Source: Synechococcus sp. UW105 (GTDB lineage: Bacteria; Cyanobacteriota; Cyanobacteriia; PCC-6307; Cyanobiaceae). From it: a stretch of 64,000 nt of DNA. The translations under genes were made by a program, and so were the position numbers. The notes beneath the pieces were generated by a model. It saw only the letters and a list, made by a program, of their open reading frames with translations. It did not search any database and was not told the origin of the DNA. The stretch's first letter is position 1. Every line of letters begins with the position of its first letter. The DNA lies in NCBI RefSeq assembly GCF_900473935.1, contig NZ_UCNN01000027.1, positions 62,001 through 126,000 on the forward strand. Direction: 5' to 3'. Below are positions 27,332 to 37,516 of this stretch, piece by piece.

Positions 27332-28470
27332 CCCAAAGCGCCTGTTTTCTGAGCGTGGGTTTGCTCCTGCAGGGCCATTTCCGTGATCCCCATCTGGATC
27401 ACTTCCGGAATGGAGGCCCCGTTCTGCACGGCATCTAGCCAGCGCATGGCCTGATTCCCGTTCTGGAGCACGCTGTCAATCGGCTCAAGCTGTTGGGCGA
27501 GACCGAGGGTTTCGGCAAGGGGGGTGACGTCTGCGCGCAGTTCTGCGATCCAGGTGCGGCAGGGCAGAGATCGTCCATCCCGCCAGTGGCGCAGATCGGC
27601 ATCAAGGCTGGTGCGGGCTACTGCTGCGTCGTTCTGGTCGCAGAGCGCTTGCAGCGCTTCTGGGCTGAGGCTGCTGGCACGGAAGGGATCGAGGCGATTG
27701 GGGTCCTGTTGGACCATCAGCACTCGTAGTTCGAGCAAGGTGGTGACGGCTAGCAGCAGGGCTGGGTCGGTGATCAGATCGCAGATGCGCAGCTCCAGTC
27801 GATTGAGCTCATGCGGCCGCTGTGGGCCATTCGGGCGCACTGAGGTCCAGAGGTGGCGCACATTGTGCATCGCGCCCGCTTTGAGTTGGTCTTCGATCCA
27901 GCTCACGTAATGGGCGTGATCCTCAAACAGGGGTACTGAGGCCGGCGTGAGGGGGAACTGCAACCAGCGTTGCGAGTGTGCACCTGTGATTTGTCCCCCC
28001 AGGAAGGGCGAGCTGGCGCTCAGGGCCAGCAATAGCGCTGCTTCGCAGCGGATCAGCCGCAGGCTCGTGAACAGGGGGGTGATGTCCGCGATTCCAAGAT
28101 TGATGTGGATGCTGGCGGTCACGACACGGGTGCCGTAGCTGGCCTCGATCAGGGCGTGATAGGGGTTGCTGGGGTCTGACCGTTCGAAGCGATCGGGATC
28201 CCCCAGGCTCAAGGTGCTGCCTGGTAGCAGGGTGAGAGTTCGGCCTGCTAGCCACTGGCGCAGTTGCCGTCTCGGAGCCAGCAGTGCCTCCATCAGGGGG
28301 CCATAGCTCGCTTCAGGGGCTGTGATGTATTCCAGGTTGCGGTGGTCTGGTTCGGTGACGAAACCATTGAGCTCACGCGCTGCTTCCACGGCCACACCGA
28401 CGTTGTCGCCATTGGCCCGTCCGGTGAAAAGTTCGATTTCAAAGCCCTTGAGGAGCAATGGGACCGTCAT
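27328..28470 (-). CDS. gshA: Glutamate-cysteine ligase, cyanobacterial type
   Basis: A 380-aa enzyme forming gamma-glutamylcysteine, the first step of glutathione synthesis. It matches the cyanobacterial GshA family: [17 protein letters not shown] at the N-terminus, [37 protein letters not shown] and [15 protein letters not shown] choose the ATG at 28470, which overlaps the trpE stop in an ATGA, over a start 7 codons upstream. The 4-base overlaps with both neighbours suggest translational coupling in a trpE-gshA-ppc operon. Confidence 0.9.
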   Translation of the reverse strand: MTVPLLLKGFEIELFTGRANGDNVGVAVEAARELNGFVTEPDHRNLEYITAPEASYGPLMEALLAPRRQLRQWLAGRTLTLLPGSTLSLGDPDRFERSDPSNPYHALIEASYGTRVVTASIHINLGIADITPLFTSLRLIRCEAALLLALSASSPFLGGQITGAHSQRWLQFPLTPASVPLFEDHAHYVSWIEDQLKAGAMHNVRHLWTSVRPNGPQRPHELNRLELRICDLITDPALLLAVTTLLELRVLMVQQDPNRLDPFRASSLSPEALQALCDQNDAAVARTSLDADLRHWRDGRSLPCRTWIAELRADVTPLAETLGLAQQLEPIDSVLQNGNQAMRWLDAVQNGASIPEVIQMGITEMALQEQTHAQKTGALG

Positions 28471-29999
28471 GCCGAGGGGTCCTGCAGGCATGCAAGCGCA
28501 GTGAGCATGCCCTTTGCTTTGTTCAGGGTCTCCTGGTATTCCGCTTCGGGTTTGGAGTCGGCGACAACGCCGGCGCCTGCCTGCACCTGAATCCGCCAGC
28601 CTCCATCCGGGTGGGGGCGAACCACCATGGTGCGAATCGTGATCGCCGTGTTGAGCGCCCCTGAGAGATCGACTGATCCGTAGACACCTGAATAGGGGCC
28701 GCGGGCATCGGGTTCGAGTTCGTTGATGAGTTGCATGGCTCGGATCTTTGGGGCGCCGCTGACGGTGCCTGCCGGGAACGAGGCCATCAGTAGATCCCAG
28801 ACGTCGTGATCATTGGCGAGAAGCCCCTCCACCTGGCTGACGATGTGCATCACGTGGGAATAACGCTCGATCACCATGAGGTCTTTGACTTCGACGGAGC
28901 CGGGCTGACAGACGCGTCCAAGGTCGTTGCGACCGAGATCGACCAGCATCACGTGCTCTGCCCGTTCCTTGGGATCGGCCAAGAGGTCGGTTTCGAGATT
29001 GCGGTCTTCAAGTTCGGACTGCCCGCGAGGTCGTGTCCCCGCGATCGGCCTCAAGCTGGCGCGGATGCCATTGGCAACTGGGTCAGCTTTCACCATGACC
29101 TCGGGGCTCGAGCCGATCAGCTGCCAGTCTCCGAAGTCGAAAAACGCCATGTAGGGCGATGGGTTCACCATGCGCAGACTGCGAAAAAGCTCCAAGGGTT
29201 TTTGCGGAACTCTGCTTTCCAGTCGCTGGCTCAGCACCAACTGGAACACATCGCCGGCGGCGATGTGTTCTCGGCCGCGCTCCACGGCGTGTTCAAAGTC
29301 TTTGCGACTGCGATTGCTGGTCGTGTTCGGTGTGGATTGCTCGGATGGGTTCCAGCGCAGCGGGCGGATCGCCGGGAGGGGTGCAGCCATCCGTTCTTCC
29401 AGGGTGGTGATCCGTGCCATCGCCGCATCCCAGGCCGCCTCAGGTCCTGCAGCACTGTTGTGGCTGCGGCTGAGATCTCCATAGGCCACAGCGGTAATCA
29501 GCCGTTTGACCTGGTCAAAGATCAGGATGCTGTCCATCAGCATCCAGACCCCGTCAGGAGGGGCATCGTCCGGCACGGGATGGGTGGGTACCGAAGGTTC
29601 GATCCAGCGGATCAATTCGTAGCTCCAGATCCCAAACAGCTGGCCGATGGAGGGAAGTCCAGGCAGCTCCCCAGGGCTGTAGGGGGTGAGGCAAGAGCGC
29701 AGCACATCGAAAGGATTCCCTTTCAGATCCACCTTGTGGCCGTCGCGCCAAACCTGCTCAATGTGATCGTTTCGGACCGTTAGCGTCCAAAGCGGATCAC
29801 AGGCGACAACGCTGTAACGCCCAAGAGTTTCTCCGCCTTCGACGGATTCAAGTAACACCCCTGGTGGGCGCCCTTCTCCCACCTTGAGCCATGTGGTGAG
29901 CGGGGTTTCAAGATCTGCCGGCCAGCTGTGTGCCACGGGGATAAACGTGGCACCAGCGGCAGCGGCCTCTAGGAACGCGGCGCGGTCGGGGCTGAGCAT
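28467..29999 (-). CDS. trpE: Anthranilate synthase component I
   Basis: TrpE (510 aa) converts chorismate to anthranilate, the first committed step to tryptophan. The N-terminal regulatory part holds LLESVEGGETLGRYSVV, an LLES element typical of tryptophan feedback sites. The catalytic part holds GSSPEVMVKADP, RPIAGTRPRGQS, LVDLGRNDLGRV, SFPAGTVSGAPKIRAM and GPYSGVYGSVDL. It lies 39 bases downstream of psaD and leads directly into gshA. No leader-peptide attenuator is visible in that short gap. Confidence 0.95.
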   Translation of the reverse strand: MLSPDRAAFLEAAAAGATFIPVAHSWPADLETPLTTWLKVGEGRPPGVLLESVEGGETLGRYSVVACDPLWTLTVRNDHIEQVWRDGHKVDLKGNPFDVLRSCLTPYSPGELPGLPSIGQLFGIWSYELIRWIEPSVPTHPVPDDAPPDGVWMLMDSILIFDQVKRLITAVAYGDLSRSHNSAAGPEAAWDAAMARITTLEERMAAPLPAIRPLRWNPSEQSTPNTTSNRSRKDFEHAVERGREHIAAGDVFQLVLSQRLESRVPQKPLELFRSLRMVNPSPYMAFFDFGDWQLIGSSPEVMVKADPVANGIRASLRPIAGTRPRGQSELEDRNLETDLLADPKERAEHVMLVDLGRNDLGRVCQPGSVEVKDLMVIERYSHVMHIVSQVEGLLANDHDVWDLLMASFPAGTVSGAPKIRAMQLINELEPDARGPYSGVYGSVDLSGALNTAITIRTMVVRPHPDGGWRIQVQAGAGVVADSKPEAEYQETLNKAKGMLTALACLQDPSA

Positions 30000-30038
30000 G
30001 GGGGGATTGTGGCAGCCGACCGCCTGTTTTCGACGAGA

Positions 30039-30470
30039 TCAGGCGTCGAAAGTGTTGCGTCCACTGAACTTGAGCTTGGCAGGATCCGTGTTGCTGCCAA
30101 TGGTGCGGGGGTTGTGACCCACAATCTCGCGACCCTCGTTCACCTTCTCAGGGAAGACGCCATCGCTGGGATGGAGGAACTCGGTGTCACCACCGGGGAA
30201 GATCCGATAGATCTTGTAGTCCTCAATCCGGGGCTTGAACTTGGTGCGCAGCTGGGTGCCCAGGGCCAGGCACTGTTCCTTGCGGGCGAAATACATGATG
30301 TTGTCGCCTGCGTTCATCATTGCCGCGCCACCTGTGGGCAGCTCAAACGCCTGAGCGTTTGAGCTGCTCCAAGTGATCGCGTACTTTTCTTCGGTCTCTG
30401 CGGCGTTCAGAAGTCCACCGGTGCTGCCGATGAACTGGGGGAGCTGACCGTTCAACGCCGTTGCTGTCAT
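30039..30470 (-). CDS. psaD: Photosystem I reaction centre subunit II (PsaD)
   Basis: PsaD (143 aa) is a stromal-side peripheral subunit of photosystem I that docks ferredoxin and stabilises PsaC. The start at 30470 gives [20 protein letters not shown]; 34 open codons upstream are not PsaD. Conserved elements are [33 protein letters not shown] and [21 protein letters not shown] perfect 13-bp inverted repeat lies inside the coding sequence (separate entry). The gene sits between a sensor kinase gene and trpE on the minus strand. Confidence 0.96.
   Translation of the reverse strand: MTATALNGQLPQFIGSTGGLLNAAETEEKYAITWSSSNAQAFELPTGGAAMMNAGDNIMYFARKEQCLALGTQLRTKFKPRIEDYKIYRIFPGGDTEFLHPSDGVFPEKVNEGREIVGHNPRTIGSNTDPAKLKFSGRNTFDA
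30338..30367. repeat. Perfect 13-bp inverted repeat within psaD
   Basis: Arms GCAGCTCAAACGC (30338-30350) and GCGTTTGAGCTGC (30355-30367) are separated by four bases. On the psaD mRNA this forms a stable tetraloop hairpin over the codons for SNAQAFEL, just before the conserved PTGGAAMM. No T-run follows, so it is not an intrinsic terminator. Confidence 0.85.
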
Positions 30471-30574
30471 GGCTGTCCTCGGAAAAATCGGCATGCCGTT
30501 ACGGCTGGAAAGTAGCACCGTGATTCGGCCTTGATCCCCCGTCCCGTCAGCAAGCTTCACACCCGTCAACATTG

Positions 30575-31954
30575 TTAGGCCACGGGAAAGAACACCGTGA
30601 GTCCCTGGTCACGCTGTTGGATCAGTCGTCCTCCCAGGCTTGCCAGCAGCCGTCGAGTCGCTCCCTGGCTCAGTTGCAGGCTGCCGGTGCTTGGATTCCA
30701 GCTCAGCACCGGGCCGAGTTCAGAGGTGCTTTCCACCTCTTGGCTGGTCGATCCGCGATCGTTGAGTTGGCTGCGTAGGTGCAGCTTCAGCCGTGCTCCG
30801 GCCGGCCGCAGTTGGAGTAGCAGTTGGGCCCCTGCGGGCAGGCTGCGGCTGCTGCGGTCGATCAGGCCACCGAGCATCGGTTCTAGGCGACCGGGATCAC
30901 TCAACACCGATGGCAGGTTGGGGCTGATGTCAAGCACCAGGCTGATGTCACGTCGTTGAAGCTGTTGCTGCCAACCCGGCGAAAGCTCCTGGATCATCCT
31001 GCCCAGGTCGGTGCGGGCCAGCCCGCCTGGAGTTGGTGGCTGTCGCTGCATCTCTGCGGCATGGAAGATCAGGCCAAACCTGTCGATCTGCTCGGTGCAT
31101 TCGCTGTCGATCTGTTGCAGACGGTCGAGTGCGACAGCCGGTAGGTCTTTGCGTCGCAGCAGCGATCGAATCAGGGTTCGAATCGTTGCCAGCGGGGTGC
31201 GCACTTCATGGGTGATCGCTTCGAGCAGTGAGAGCTCTGCATCTGCAGCGTCCTCTTTGCTGTTGTCCTCCTCGTTGGCGTCATCCACAGTCCGAAGGGT
31301 CTGGAGTGTGAGACTCGGGGCCATGCAAGCCAGTCGTTCGGCCAGCCCCGGCCAGAATCGTTGGGCGAAGAGTTCACTGCTCTGCAGGCGGCCGAGAGCG
31401 CTCATTGCTCTGCGCAGACCCATGGCCTCCTCCGCTGCTTGATCCTGCAGTCGTTGGTCGAGCATCGCCAGCAAGGTGCTGAGAGTTTCTGGGTCGCAAC
31501 GCATCAGCAATTGGCGTTGATCGCTCTTGCCGTGAAGGGCTAAGGCCACCTGGAGCTCAGCCGTAATCACAATGAGCAGCGGATCGAGTCCATCGCTCTC
31601 GAGCAGCGAGAGGCGTTGATAAGGGGGCTTGGTCTGCGTCTTGCCCTCTGTGCTGCCGCTGAAACGTTCTGGGGGCAGTAGGGCTCCTTTCTGGCCCGTG
31701 GTCCAGTGGAGCTCGTCAGGGGTCCAGACCCAGCCCTGCATCGTCTCCAGGAGTCCCGGGTCGTAGAGCGCCGGGAGGGGGGCGGCGATCCACACGCCTG
31801 CAGGCGCCTCTCCATCAGCAAGCAAGACTTCTGCCTGGATGGTTTCCAGCGCGGCCCACCACAATCGACGGGCCGTCGGGTCGTCGACCCGTCCTGCGTC
31901 AAGCCCCTCAGCCATGCACTCCTGCAGGCTCTGCAGCGTGATTGGTTTGGTCAC
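30575..31954 (-). CDS. Two-component sensor histidine kinase (divergent ATPase domain)
   Basis: A 459-aa soluble sensor kinase. Residues 1-200 form a GAF-like or unassigned sensor region, with no transmembrane segments seen. The HisKA box [19 protein letters not shown] has the phospho-acceptor His at about 249. The HATPase region (about 330-455) lacks a standard N box ([10 protein letters not shown] in its place) and has only weak G boxes, so ATP binding is doubtful. It overlaps rodA by 4 bases and lies about 100 bases upstream of psaD. Its signal and partner are unknown. Confidence 0.75.
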   Translation of the reverse strand: MTKPITLQSLQECMAEGLDAGRVDDPTARRLWWAALETIQAEVLLADGEAPAGVWIAAPLPALYDPGLLETMQGWVWTPDELHWTTGQKGALLPPERFSGSTEGKTQTKPPYQRLSLLESDGLDPLLIVITAELQVALALHGKSDQRQLLMRCDPETLSTLLAMLDQRLQDQAAEEAMGLRRAMSALGRLQSSELFAQRFWPGLAERLACMAPSLTLQTLRTVDDANEEDNSKEDAADAELSLLEAITHEVRTPLATIRTLIRSLLRRKDLPAVALDRLQQIDSECTEQIDRFGLIFHAAEMQRQPPTPGGLARTDLGRMIQELSPGWQQQLQRRDISLVLDISPNLPSVLSDPGRLEPMLGGLIDRSSRSLPAGAQLLLQLRPAGARLKLHLRSQLNDRGSTSQEVESTSELGPVLSWNPSTGSLQLSQGATRRLLASLGGRLIQQRDQGLTVFFPVA

Positions 31955-33285
31955 CGAAGCTGTTGCTGTCGACCACGTCTGGCGACAGAGAGACAGAGGC
32001 CGAGGGCGATGAAGTTCACGACCATGGCGAAGCGTCCATAGCTCATGAAGGGAAGAGGAATCCCGGTGATGGGGCCTAGGCCGATGGTCATGAAGATGTT
32101 CACGACTACCTGGAACATCACCATCGTGGCGACTCCAATCACCATGAGCGACTCAAAGTCTGTGCGGGCTCGATTGGCCACCTGCACCAGGCGTGTCATC
32201 AGCAGCGCGAAGCCAATCACCAGCAAGACCGTGCCGAGGTAACCCACCTCCTCGCCCAGAGCGCTGAAAATGAAATCGGTGTGCTGTTCGGGAATGAAGC
32301 GCAGTTTGGTGAGCTGCCCCTGCAGCAGACCCGTGCCGAACCAGCCGCCGGAGCCGATGCCGACGGTGCTTTGCAAGAGGTGGTAACCACCGCCAAGGGG
32401 ATCTTTGCCCGGGTCGAGAAACAACACCAGACGATCCCGTTGGTAATCCTTGAGCCCATGCATCCATAGCCATGGTGTGATCCCCGCAACCGTGGCCTGC
32501 ACGATCAGGACGAATGCGCTGGCAATTCGCTTCCAGGGCAGCGACCGGTAAGCGATCAGAACGATCAGAGGGACCCAGAGGGCTAGTGCCCAGGGGATCA
32601 GCCCTGAAACCAGAGCCGTGACAAGCGGCGAGAGCAGCAGCACCAGCCACTCAAAGGGCATGCCCGACCAATAGAGCATCGTCAGCAGCATGGCCCCAAA
32701 CACCAGTGATGTTCCGAGGTCGGGCTGGATAAACACCAGAGCCCATGGGATCGAAATCACCCCAAGAGGGCGGAGTAAATCGACGGGGCGCTCTACAGGG
32801 AAACGGTCGAGGACTGCAGCGAGCAGAAGGATGGCGGATAACTTTGCAAACTCTGAAGGCTGAATGTGGAACGGCCCGATGCTGATCCAGCGCTGTGCGC
32901 CGAGTGCAGAGGTGCCAATGACCTTCACCGCGATCAGGCTGATCACAGTGGTGATGTAGATAGGGAGTAATAAAGGCTTGAATCTCTCGAGCCTAAATGT
33001 CGCGAGAAGTAGTGCAACAACGATGCCAAATAGCGCTGTCACAAGCTGCGATAACCACAGCTGGCTATTAATGAATTGAAGCAGTCCTAAGAGGCTGAAT
33101 GAGAATGAAGACCATCCTTCCAATGCCTCTTGACGCTCGATGCTGAGAATTAAAAGGCTGGAAATTGCCACCATTGCAAGAGGCACACCCCACAGCACCA
33201 CCTCAAACTCTTGGCGGCGGCGGAGTTGAGAGCCCGCGTGGGCGTGAAGACTGGATCGCCGCCTCCGCCAAGCTCCCCAAACCAT
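31951..33285 (-). CDS. rodA: Rod shape-determining protein RodA (SEDS glycosyltransferase)
   Basis: A SEDS-family peptidoglycan polymerase of the inner membrane (444 aa), with about ten hydrophobic segments. Signatures are RWISIGPFHIQPSEFAKL, FIQPDLGTSLVF with the catalytic Asp, and FIPEQHTDFIFSALGEEVGY plus GIPLPFMSYGRFAM near the C-terminus. In the usual GGSS position this protein reads SYGRFAM. The first 25 or so residues are a basic cytoplasmic extension. It overlaps mrp by 1 base and the kinase gene by 4. Confidence 0.9.
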   Translation of the reverse strand: MVWGAWRRRRSSLHAHAGSQLRRRQEFEVVLWGVPLAMVAISSLLILSIERQEALEGWSSFSFSLLGLLQFINSQLWLSQLVTALFGIVVALLLATFRLERFKPLLLPIYITTVISLIAVKVIGTSALGAQRWISIGPFHIQPSEFAKLSAILLLAAVLDRFPVERPVDLLRPLGVISIPWALVFIQPDLGTSLVFGAMLLTMLYWSGMPFEWLVLLLSPLVTALVSGLIPWALALWVPLIVLIAYRSLPWKRIASAFVLIVQATVAGITPWLWMHGLKDYQRDRLVLFLDPGKDPLGGGYHLLQSTVGIGSGGWFGTGLLQGQLTKLRFIPEQHTDFIFSALGEEVGYLGTVLLVIGFALLMTRLVQVANRARTDFESLMVIGVATMVMFQVVVNIFMTIGLGPITGIPLPFMSYGRFAMVVNFIALGLCLSVARRGRQQQLR

Positions 33286-34373
33286 CAGGCTGGAGCTCCC
33301 ATGAGCTCTGTGACCCGTCCGGCCAGGGAACGGATGCTGCCGGCGCTGGCTGAGTCGGGTTGACTGATCACGATCGGTCGTCCTTGGTCGCCTCCGGAGA
33401 GAACAGGCATTTCCAGAGGGATCTGGGCCAGCAGAGGTGTGTCGAATTCATCGGCAAGGCTTTGGCCACCCCCTTCTCCAAAGAGGGCGTAGCGCTTGTC
33501 GGGCTGGTCAGGTGGAATGAAGGCACTCATGTTCTCAACCACGCCGAGCACTGGGATCGACATCTGGCGGAACATGGCCAGACCACGGCGGGCATCCTGC
33601 AGGGCCACCTGTTGGGGGGTGGTCACGATCACGACACCGGCCATGGGGACCGCTTGGGCGAGGGAGAGCTGGGCATCCCCGGTGCCGGGGGGAAGATCCA
33701 CCACAAGCACATCTCGCTCACCCCAGCTCACCTGATAGAGGAACTGACGGATGATGCCGTTGAGCATGGGTCCGCGCCAGATCACTGGCTGGTCGGCATC
33801 GATCAGCAGGCCCATCGACACCATCGCGATGCCGCCGCTGTTGATCGGGGTCATGCGTTGCTCGCCACCGCTCCCTTGCACCTCCGGTGTGCGGTCTGCG
33901 ACCCCGAGCATCGTTGGTGCATTGGGGCCGTAGATGTCGGCATCGAGGAGGCCAACGCGAAGGCCTTGCTGCGCCAGTGCGCAGGCCAGATTCACGGCCA
34001 CCGTGCTTTTGCCTACACCGCCTTTGCCACTGCTCACGGCGATGACTTGCTTCACGCCTGGAATCGACTGGCGTTCGGCCACTTGGCCGTGGCCGGCCTG
34101 GCCGATGCCCCCAGGGGTCGGCTGTTGGCTCGTCGCATTGCCGAGCTCGATCTGGACTTCATTGATGCCATCGAGTTGGAGCAGTCGTTCGCGACTCTCC
34201 TGGGCAATCCGCTCACGTTGGCCCTGGGCGAAGCCAGGCAGGCTGAGCCGGATTACGGCCCTAGGAGGGTCTAAACGCACCCTGTCAATCCAGCCGAGAT
34301 CGAGGGCCGGGCGTCCGCTGCCGGCATCAAGGATGGTTGCCAGTGCTTCGCTGGCTTGCTCTGCGGTCGCCAT
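33285..34373 (-). CDS. mrp: Mrp/ApbC/NBP35-family Fe-S cluster carrier ATPase
   Basis: A 362-aa P-loop ATPase that binds and transfers Fe-S clusters. An N-terminal MIP18/DUF59-like domain (residues 1-80, RAVIRLSLPGFAQGQRERI) precedes the deviant Walker A VSSGKGGVGKSTVAVNLA at about 112-129, with LLDADIYGPNAPTMLG, VVDLPPGTGDAQLSL and VVENMSAF following. The CxxC cluster motif seen in many relatives is not obvious near VVENMSAFIPPDQPDK. It heads the minus-strand mrp-rodA-kinase-psaD run. Confidence 0.9.
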   Translation of the reverse strand: MATAEQASEALATILDAGSGRPALDLGWIDRVRLDPPRAVIRLSLPGFAQGQRERIAQESRERLLQLDGINEVQIELGNATSQQPTPGGIGQAGHGQVAERQSIPGVKQVIAVSSGKGGVGKSTVAVNLACALAQQGLRVGLLDADIYGPNAPTMLGVADRTPEVQGSGGEQRMTPINSGGIAMVSMGLLIDADQPVIWRGPMLNGIIRQFLYQVSWGERDVLVVDLPPGTGDAQLSLAQAVPMAGVVIVTTPQQVALQDARRGLAMFRQMSIPVLGVVENMSAFIPPDQPDKRYALFGEGGGQSLADEFDTPLLAQIPLEMPVLSGGDQGRPIVISQPDSASAGSIRSLAGRVTELMGAPA

Positions 34374-34492
34374 GGATCCGGTTCGTTGAGGCGGATCCTA
34401 GGTGTGGGCTCCCATAACAGTCCTTCACGTGCTCTTGTCGGAGGGGGGCACGGGCTGAAAAGGTTCCTGTCAGTACCTGCGGGATTCCATCC

Positions 34493-35599
34493 ATGGTTCG
34501 TTCACTGCTGAGGCGCCTCAAGGGCTCGTTCTCCAGCGCCTCCGGTGCAGCCTCCGCTGGTGCTGTTGCAGAGATTTCGCCCCCTCCCTCTGACTCCAGA
34601 GAACGGGCCAGGGCCTTGGTGATGGGTTTGCAGGATGACATCTGCGCCGGCCTGGAGCGTTTGGATGGCGTTGGCCGTTTTCAGGAGGAGAGCTGGGATC
34701 GCCCCGAGGGAGGAGGTGGCCGCTCCCGGGTGATGCGTGAGGGGCGCGTGTTTGAGCAGGGTGGCGTCAACTTCTCGGAGGTGCATGGCAAGGAGCTGCC
34801 TCCCTCCATCCTCAAACAGCGTCCTGAAGCGAAGGGGCACCCTTGGTTTGCCACCGGCACCTCAATGGTGCTTCACCCCCGAAATCCCTATGTGCCAACG
34901 GTGCACCTCAATTACCGGTATTTCGAAGCAGGTCCGGTGTGGTGGTTTGGTGGTGGGGCGGATCTCACTCCCTTTTATCCCTTCCTGGAGGATGCCCGTC
35001 ACTTCCATCGCACCCTCAAGCAGGCCTGCGATTCAGTCAGTGACGATCTTTACCCAGTCTTCAAACCCTGGTGCGACGAGTATTTCTGCCTGAAGCACCG
35101 CAATGAGACCCGTGGAATTGGAGGCATTTTCTACGACTACCAGGATGGAAACGGTCGGATTTACAAGGGCCAGAATCCCGATGGCCCAGCCGCAGCGATG
35201 GCCCTGCAGATTGGGTCAAGACCCATGAACTGGGAGCAGCTTCATGATTTGGCTCGGGCCTGTGGCCAAGCCTTTTTGCCTTCTTACACACCGATTGTGG
35301 AGAAACGCCATCCGCTTTCCTATGGGGAGCGTGAGCGGCAGTTCCAGCTTTATCGCCGTGGGCGTTATGTGGAATTCAATCTCGTTTGGGACCGCGGCAC
35401 CATCTTTGGTTTGCAGACCAATGGCCGCACGGAATCCATCTTGATGTCCCTGCCTCCGCTGGTGCGATGGGAATACGGCTATCAGGCTGAAGAGGGGTCT
35501 AGAGAAGCCCTGCTCACTGATCTCTTCACTCGTCCTCAGAACTGGTTCGAAGATCCGTCTCTGGAGGCACGGTGTCAGCCGCATCAGGCTGTGAATTGA
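34493..35599 (+). CDS. hemF: Oxygen-dependent coproporphyrinogen III oxidase
   Basis: HemF (368 aa) converts coproporphyrinogen III to protoporphyrinogen IX for haem and chlorophyll. Signatures are [68 protein letters not shown] and [19 protein letters not shown]. The N-terminal 40 residues are a variable extension. Its 3' end overlaps the convergent amidase-like gene by 74 bases. Confidence 0.95.
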   Translation: MVRSLLRRLKGSFSSASGAASAGAVAEISPPPSDSRERARALVMGLQDDICAGLERLDGVGRFQEESWDRPEGGGGRSRVMREGRVFEQGGVNFSEVHGKELPPSILKQRPEAKGHPWFATGTSMVLHPRNPYVPTVHLNYRYFEAGPVWWFGGGADLTPFYPFLEDARHFHRTLKQACDSVSDDLYPVFKPWCDEYFCLKHRNETRGIGGIFYDYQDGNGRIYKGQNPDGPAAAMALQIGSRPMNWEQLHDLARACGQAFLPSYTPIVEKRHPLSYGERERQFQLYRRGRYVEFNLVWDRGTIFGLQTNGRTESILMSLPPLVRWEYGYQAEEGSREALLTDLFTRPQNWFEDPSLEARCQPHQAVN

Positions 35600-36386
35600 C
35601 GATGGGGCTGGAGGCCGGCGGCATTCCGTTGAGGATGGCGTCGGTGATTCTCCGGGCGATCGCGTCCAGGGTGGCCTGACGGGTTTTGACAGACCTCAGC
35701 CGTTGTTCGAGGTTGCCTTCGAGCTTGCCGATCTCAAGGATGCTGATGCCACGGCGAGGCGCGCCAAGCCCTCCTCGGAAGTTGATTGGATAGCGCCCAA
35801 AGCTGGCGGCCAGGCTTTCGTCGATCCTATTGGGATGCTTGTGAATCGCTGGAATCAAGCCAGATCCATAGCCGTAACTGCCATAGGCATCGAAATGGAT
35901 CTCAAAGGCGTAACCACCTTTCGCGGCGTGTTGACGCCCGGTTGACCAGTTGGTGCTTGGGTGATCACCGTTGCGGATGGTGAGCGCAGGCGGCGTATAA
36001 GCGCTGATGTTGAGGCCTCGTGTCTGGCCATGCTTCACGACGGCATCCCGAACCTGGAAATTCCAGAAGAGTTCATCGCGCATGCGTGGATCCATCGGCC
36101 GGGCTCCGTGTAAATCCACTGCGGCGCCGGAGGTCCCGGAACCATTGATCTTCTGCGAATCGGCGTGCCCTGCCAGCACCAGGATGGGGATCTTGGTGGT
36201 CACAGCACCTTCTCCGACCCAACGGGCTTTGAGTTGGACCCTTTGCCCCAACAGAGGATCGATGCTTGGGGGACTTGGTGCTTCTGCTGCAGTCGCAAGG
36301 CTCAGGCTGATGAAGACCACTCCCCCTGCGGCAAGCGCCAGGGAGAGGCGGCGACGTGAGACTGGGATTTGCCTGGAGATCGGCAT
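35526..36386 (-). CDS. Periplasmic N-acetylmuramoyl-L-alanine amidase-like protein
   Basis: A 286-aa exported protein. The signal peptide is [20 protein letters not shown] plus a hydrophobic core ending near ATAAEAP. The mature part resembles amidase_3 zinc hydrolases: [10 protein letters not shown] (first His), [12 protein letters not shown] (second His) and [12 protein letters not shown] (catalytic Glu). The start at 36386 lies 4 bases after the upstream stop. The C-terminal 24 residues are encoded antisense to the end of hemF. Substrate not established. Confidence 0.65.
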   Translation of the reverse strand: MPISRQIPVSRRRLSLALAAGGVVFISLSLATAAEAPSPPSIDPLLGQRVQLKARWVGEGAVTTKIPILVLAGHADSQKINGSGTSGAAVDLHGARPMDPRMRDELFWNFQVRDAVVKHGQTRGLNISAYTPPALTIRNGDHPSTNWSTGRQHAAKGGYAFEIHFDAYGSYGYGSGLIPAIHKHPNRIDESLAASFGRYPINFRGGLGAPRRGISILEIGKLEGNLEQRLRSVKTRQATLDAIARRITDAILNGMPPASSPIVNSQPDAADTVPPETDLRTSSEDE

Positions 36387-36390
36387 GGCA

Positions 36391-36948
36391 TTAGATCGGA
36401 GACGACAGCAGTGAGCCATCACTGGCGAGGTCGAGCGGCCCGGCTAATTCCAGTTCAAGTGCGATCAGTTCATCGCGATGGGCGCGGAGACGAATGGTGC
36501 TGCCCTGGGTCTGATCGACCTCATTCATCAGCCGGATCTCAACTGCTTCGATGCGGTCGGCCCGTTGGCGGTAGATCACGCCGGCGAGGGGGCCTAGCAG
36601 GGCGAGCAGCAGCGGCCACCATCCCAGGGAGGGCTGAAGTTCACGGATCACCAAGCCCAGGCTGCCGGCTCCGATGCTGCCCAGGAAAGAGAGCAGCACA
36701 GACAGTGGCGGGCTCGCCGCCACCCGTCCCTGAAAGCGCAGCACCTGGCGATCGGCATCGCCGCCTTGAGGTGCCCAGCCCCGTTGCACTAGCCAGGCGC
36801 TGAGGCCTTCCAGCACTTCCAGAGGAGGGCGCGGCGAGGCCACATCCACCACGGTGGTGCGGTCTTTGCTAGCTGCCCGCAGGAAGAACACCAGCCCGAT
36901 GGCCAGTAAAGCGGTCAGCAGCAGAGTGGAGGTCTGAAAGGAGGGCAT
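36391..36948 (-). CDS. Cofactor assembly of complex C subunit B-like protein
   Basis: A 185-aa membrane protein resembling the cyanobacterial CCB (complex C assembly, haem attachment to cytochrome b6) family. It has one N-terminal transmembrane helix (LLLTALLAIGLVFFLRAA), a soluble segment with LEGLSAWLVQRGWAPQGG, and a second hydrophobic hairpin (LGWWPLLLALLGPLAGVIY). The C-terminal part, DRIEAVEIRLMNE.. RAHRDELIALELEL, is typical. Assignment is by overall layout, so confidence is moderate. Confidence 0.62.
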   Translation of the reverse strand: MPSFQTSTLLLTALLAIGLVFFLRAASKDRTTVVDVASPRPPLEVLEGLSAWLVQRGWAPQGGDADRQVLRFQGRVAASPPLSVLLSFLGSIGAGSLGLVIRELQPSLGWWPLLLALLGPLAGVIYRQRADRIEAVEIRLMNEVDQTQGSTIRLRAHRDELIALELELAGPLDLASDGSLLSSPI

Positions 36949-36981
36949 CCGCAGGCCACGGCGCTTGGGTGCCCATCCTTT

Positions 36982-37380
36982 CTAGGTCGCCATGGTCAGT
37001 GCGTGGCTGTGGGTCAGTTGTCGCAGCCAGTTCTGCCAGGGCCCCATCAGTCGCTCGGCTTGGCCGCGAACGTCCTGGTGCAGGTGCAGCATGCGCCTGG
37101 GGCGGCCTCGGCTGGGACAGCGCTTGCTGTAGTGGTCAACCATGCCTTGGCTTTCGAGGAAGTCGAGGGCTTGATGGAGCACGGTTTCAGACAGGCGCAG
37201 CTGGGGATGCTCGTGTTCCAGACGTTGGAGCAGCCCGGACGGATAGCTGTCGTTTTCCAGGAGACAATCGAGTACCCAGCAGACGGCGAGCTCCAGATCG
37301 AGAAAGCGCGGTGGGGGCTGGCGGAAATAGCTTTCGATGTCGGCCAGGCAGGCGCGAGTTGGATTGCGGCGGCTGTGCAC
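36982..37380 (-). CDS. Winged-helix (PadR-like) transcriptional regulator
   Basis: A 132-aa DNA-binding protein. The helices DLELAVCWVLDCLLENDSYP, SGLLQRLEHEHPQLRLSETV and VLHQALDFLESQGMVDHYSK, followed by the wing PSRGRPRRMLHL, match a winged-helix fold close to PadR. It starts with a GTG at 37380 after an in-frame stop a few codons upstream. The target is unknown. It is divergent from the RNase D-like gene. Confidence 0.65.
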   Translation of the reverse strand: MHSRRNPTRACLADIESYFRQPPPRFLDLELAVCWVLDCLLENDSYPSGLLQRLEHEHPQLRLSETVLHQALDFLESQGMVDHYSKRCPSRGRPRRMLHLHQDVRGQAERLMGPWQNWLRQLTHSHALTMAT

Positions 37381-37516
37381 AGAAACAAAGCGGTCTCAAT
37401 GTTGTCTAATCCGGTCTCATTCTGATTTTCAAGCAACAGGCAGAAATTCTCTAGATCGGGAGGGGTGGGGTGGTTGGTCAGACTGGGGTTGTTCTTGTGC
37501 TCCTCCCGCGATCCCG

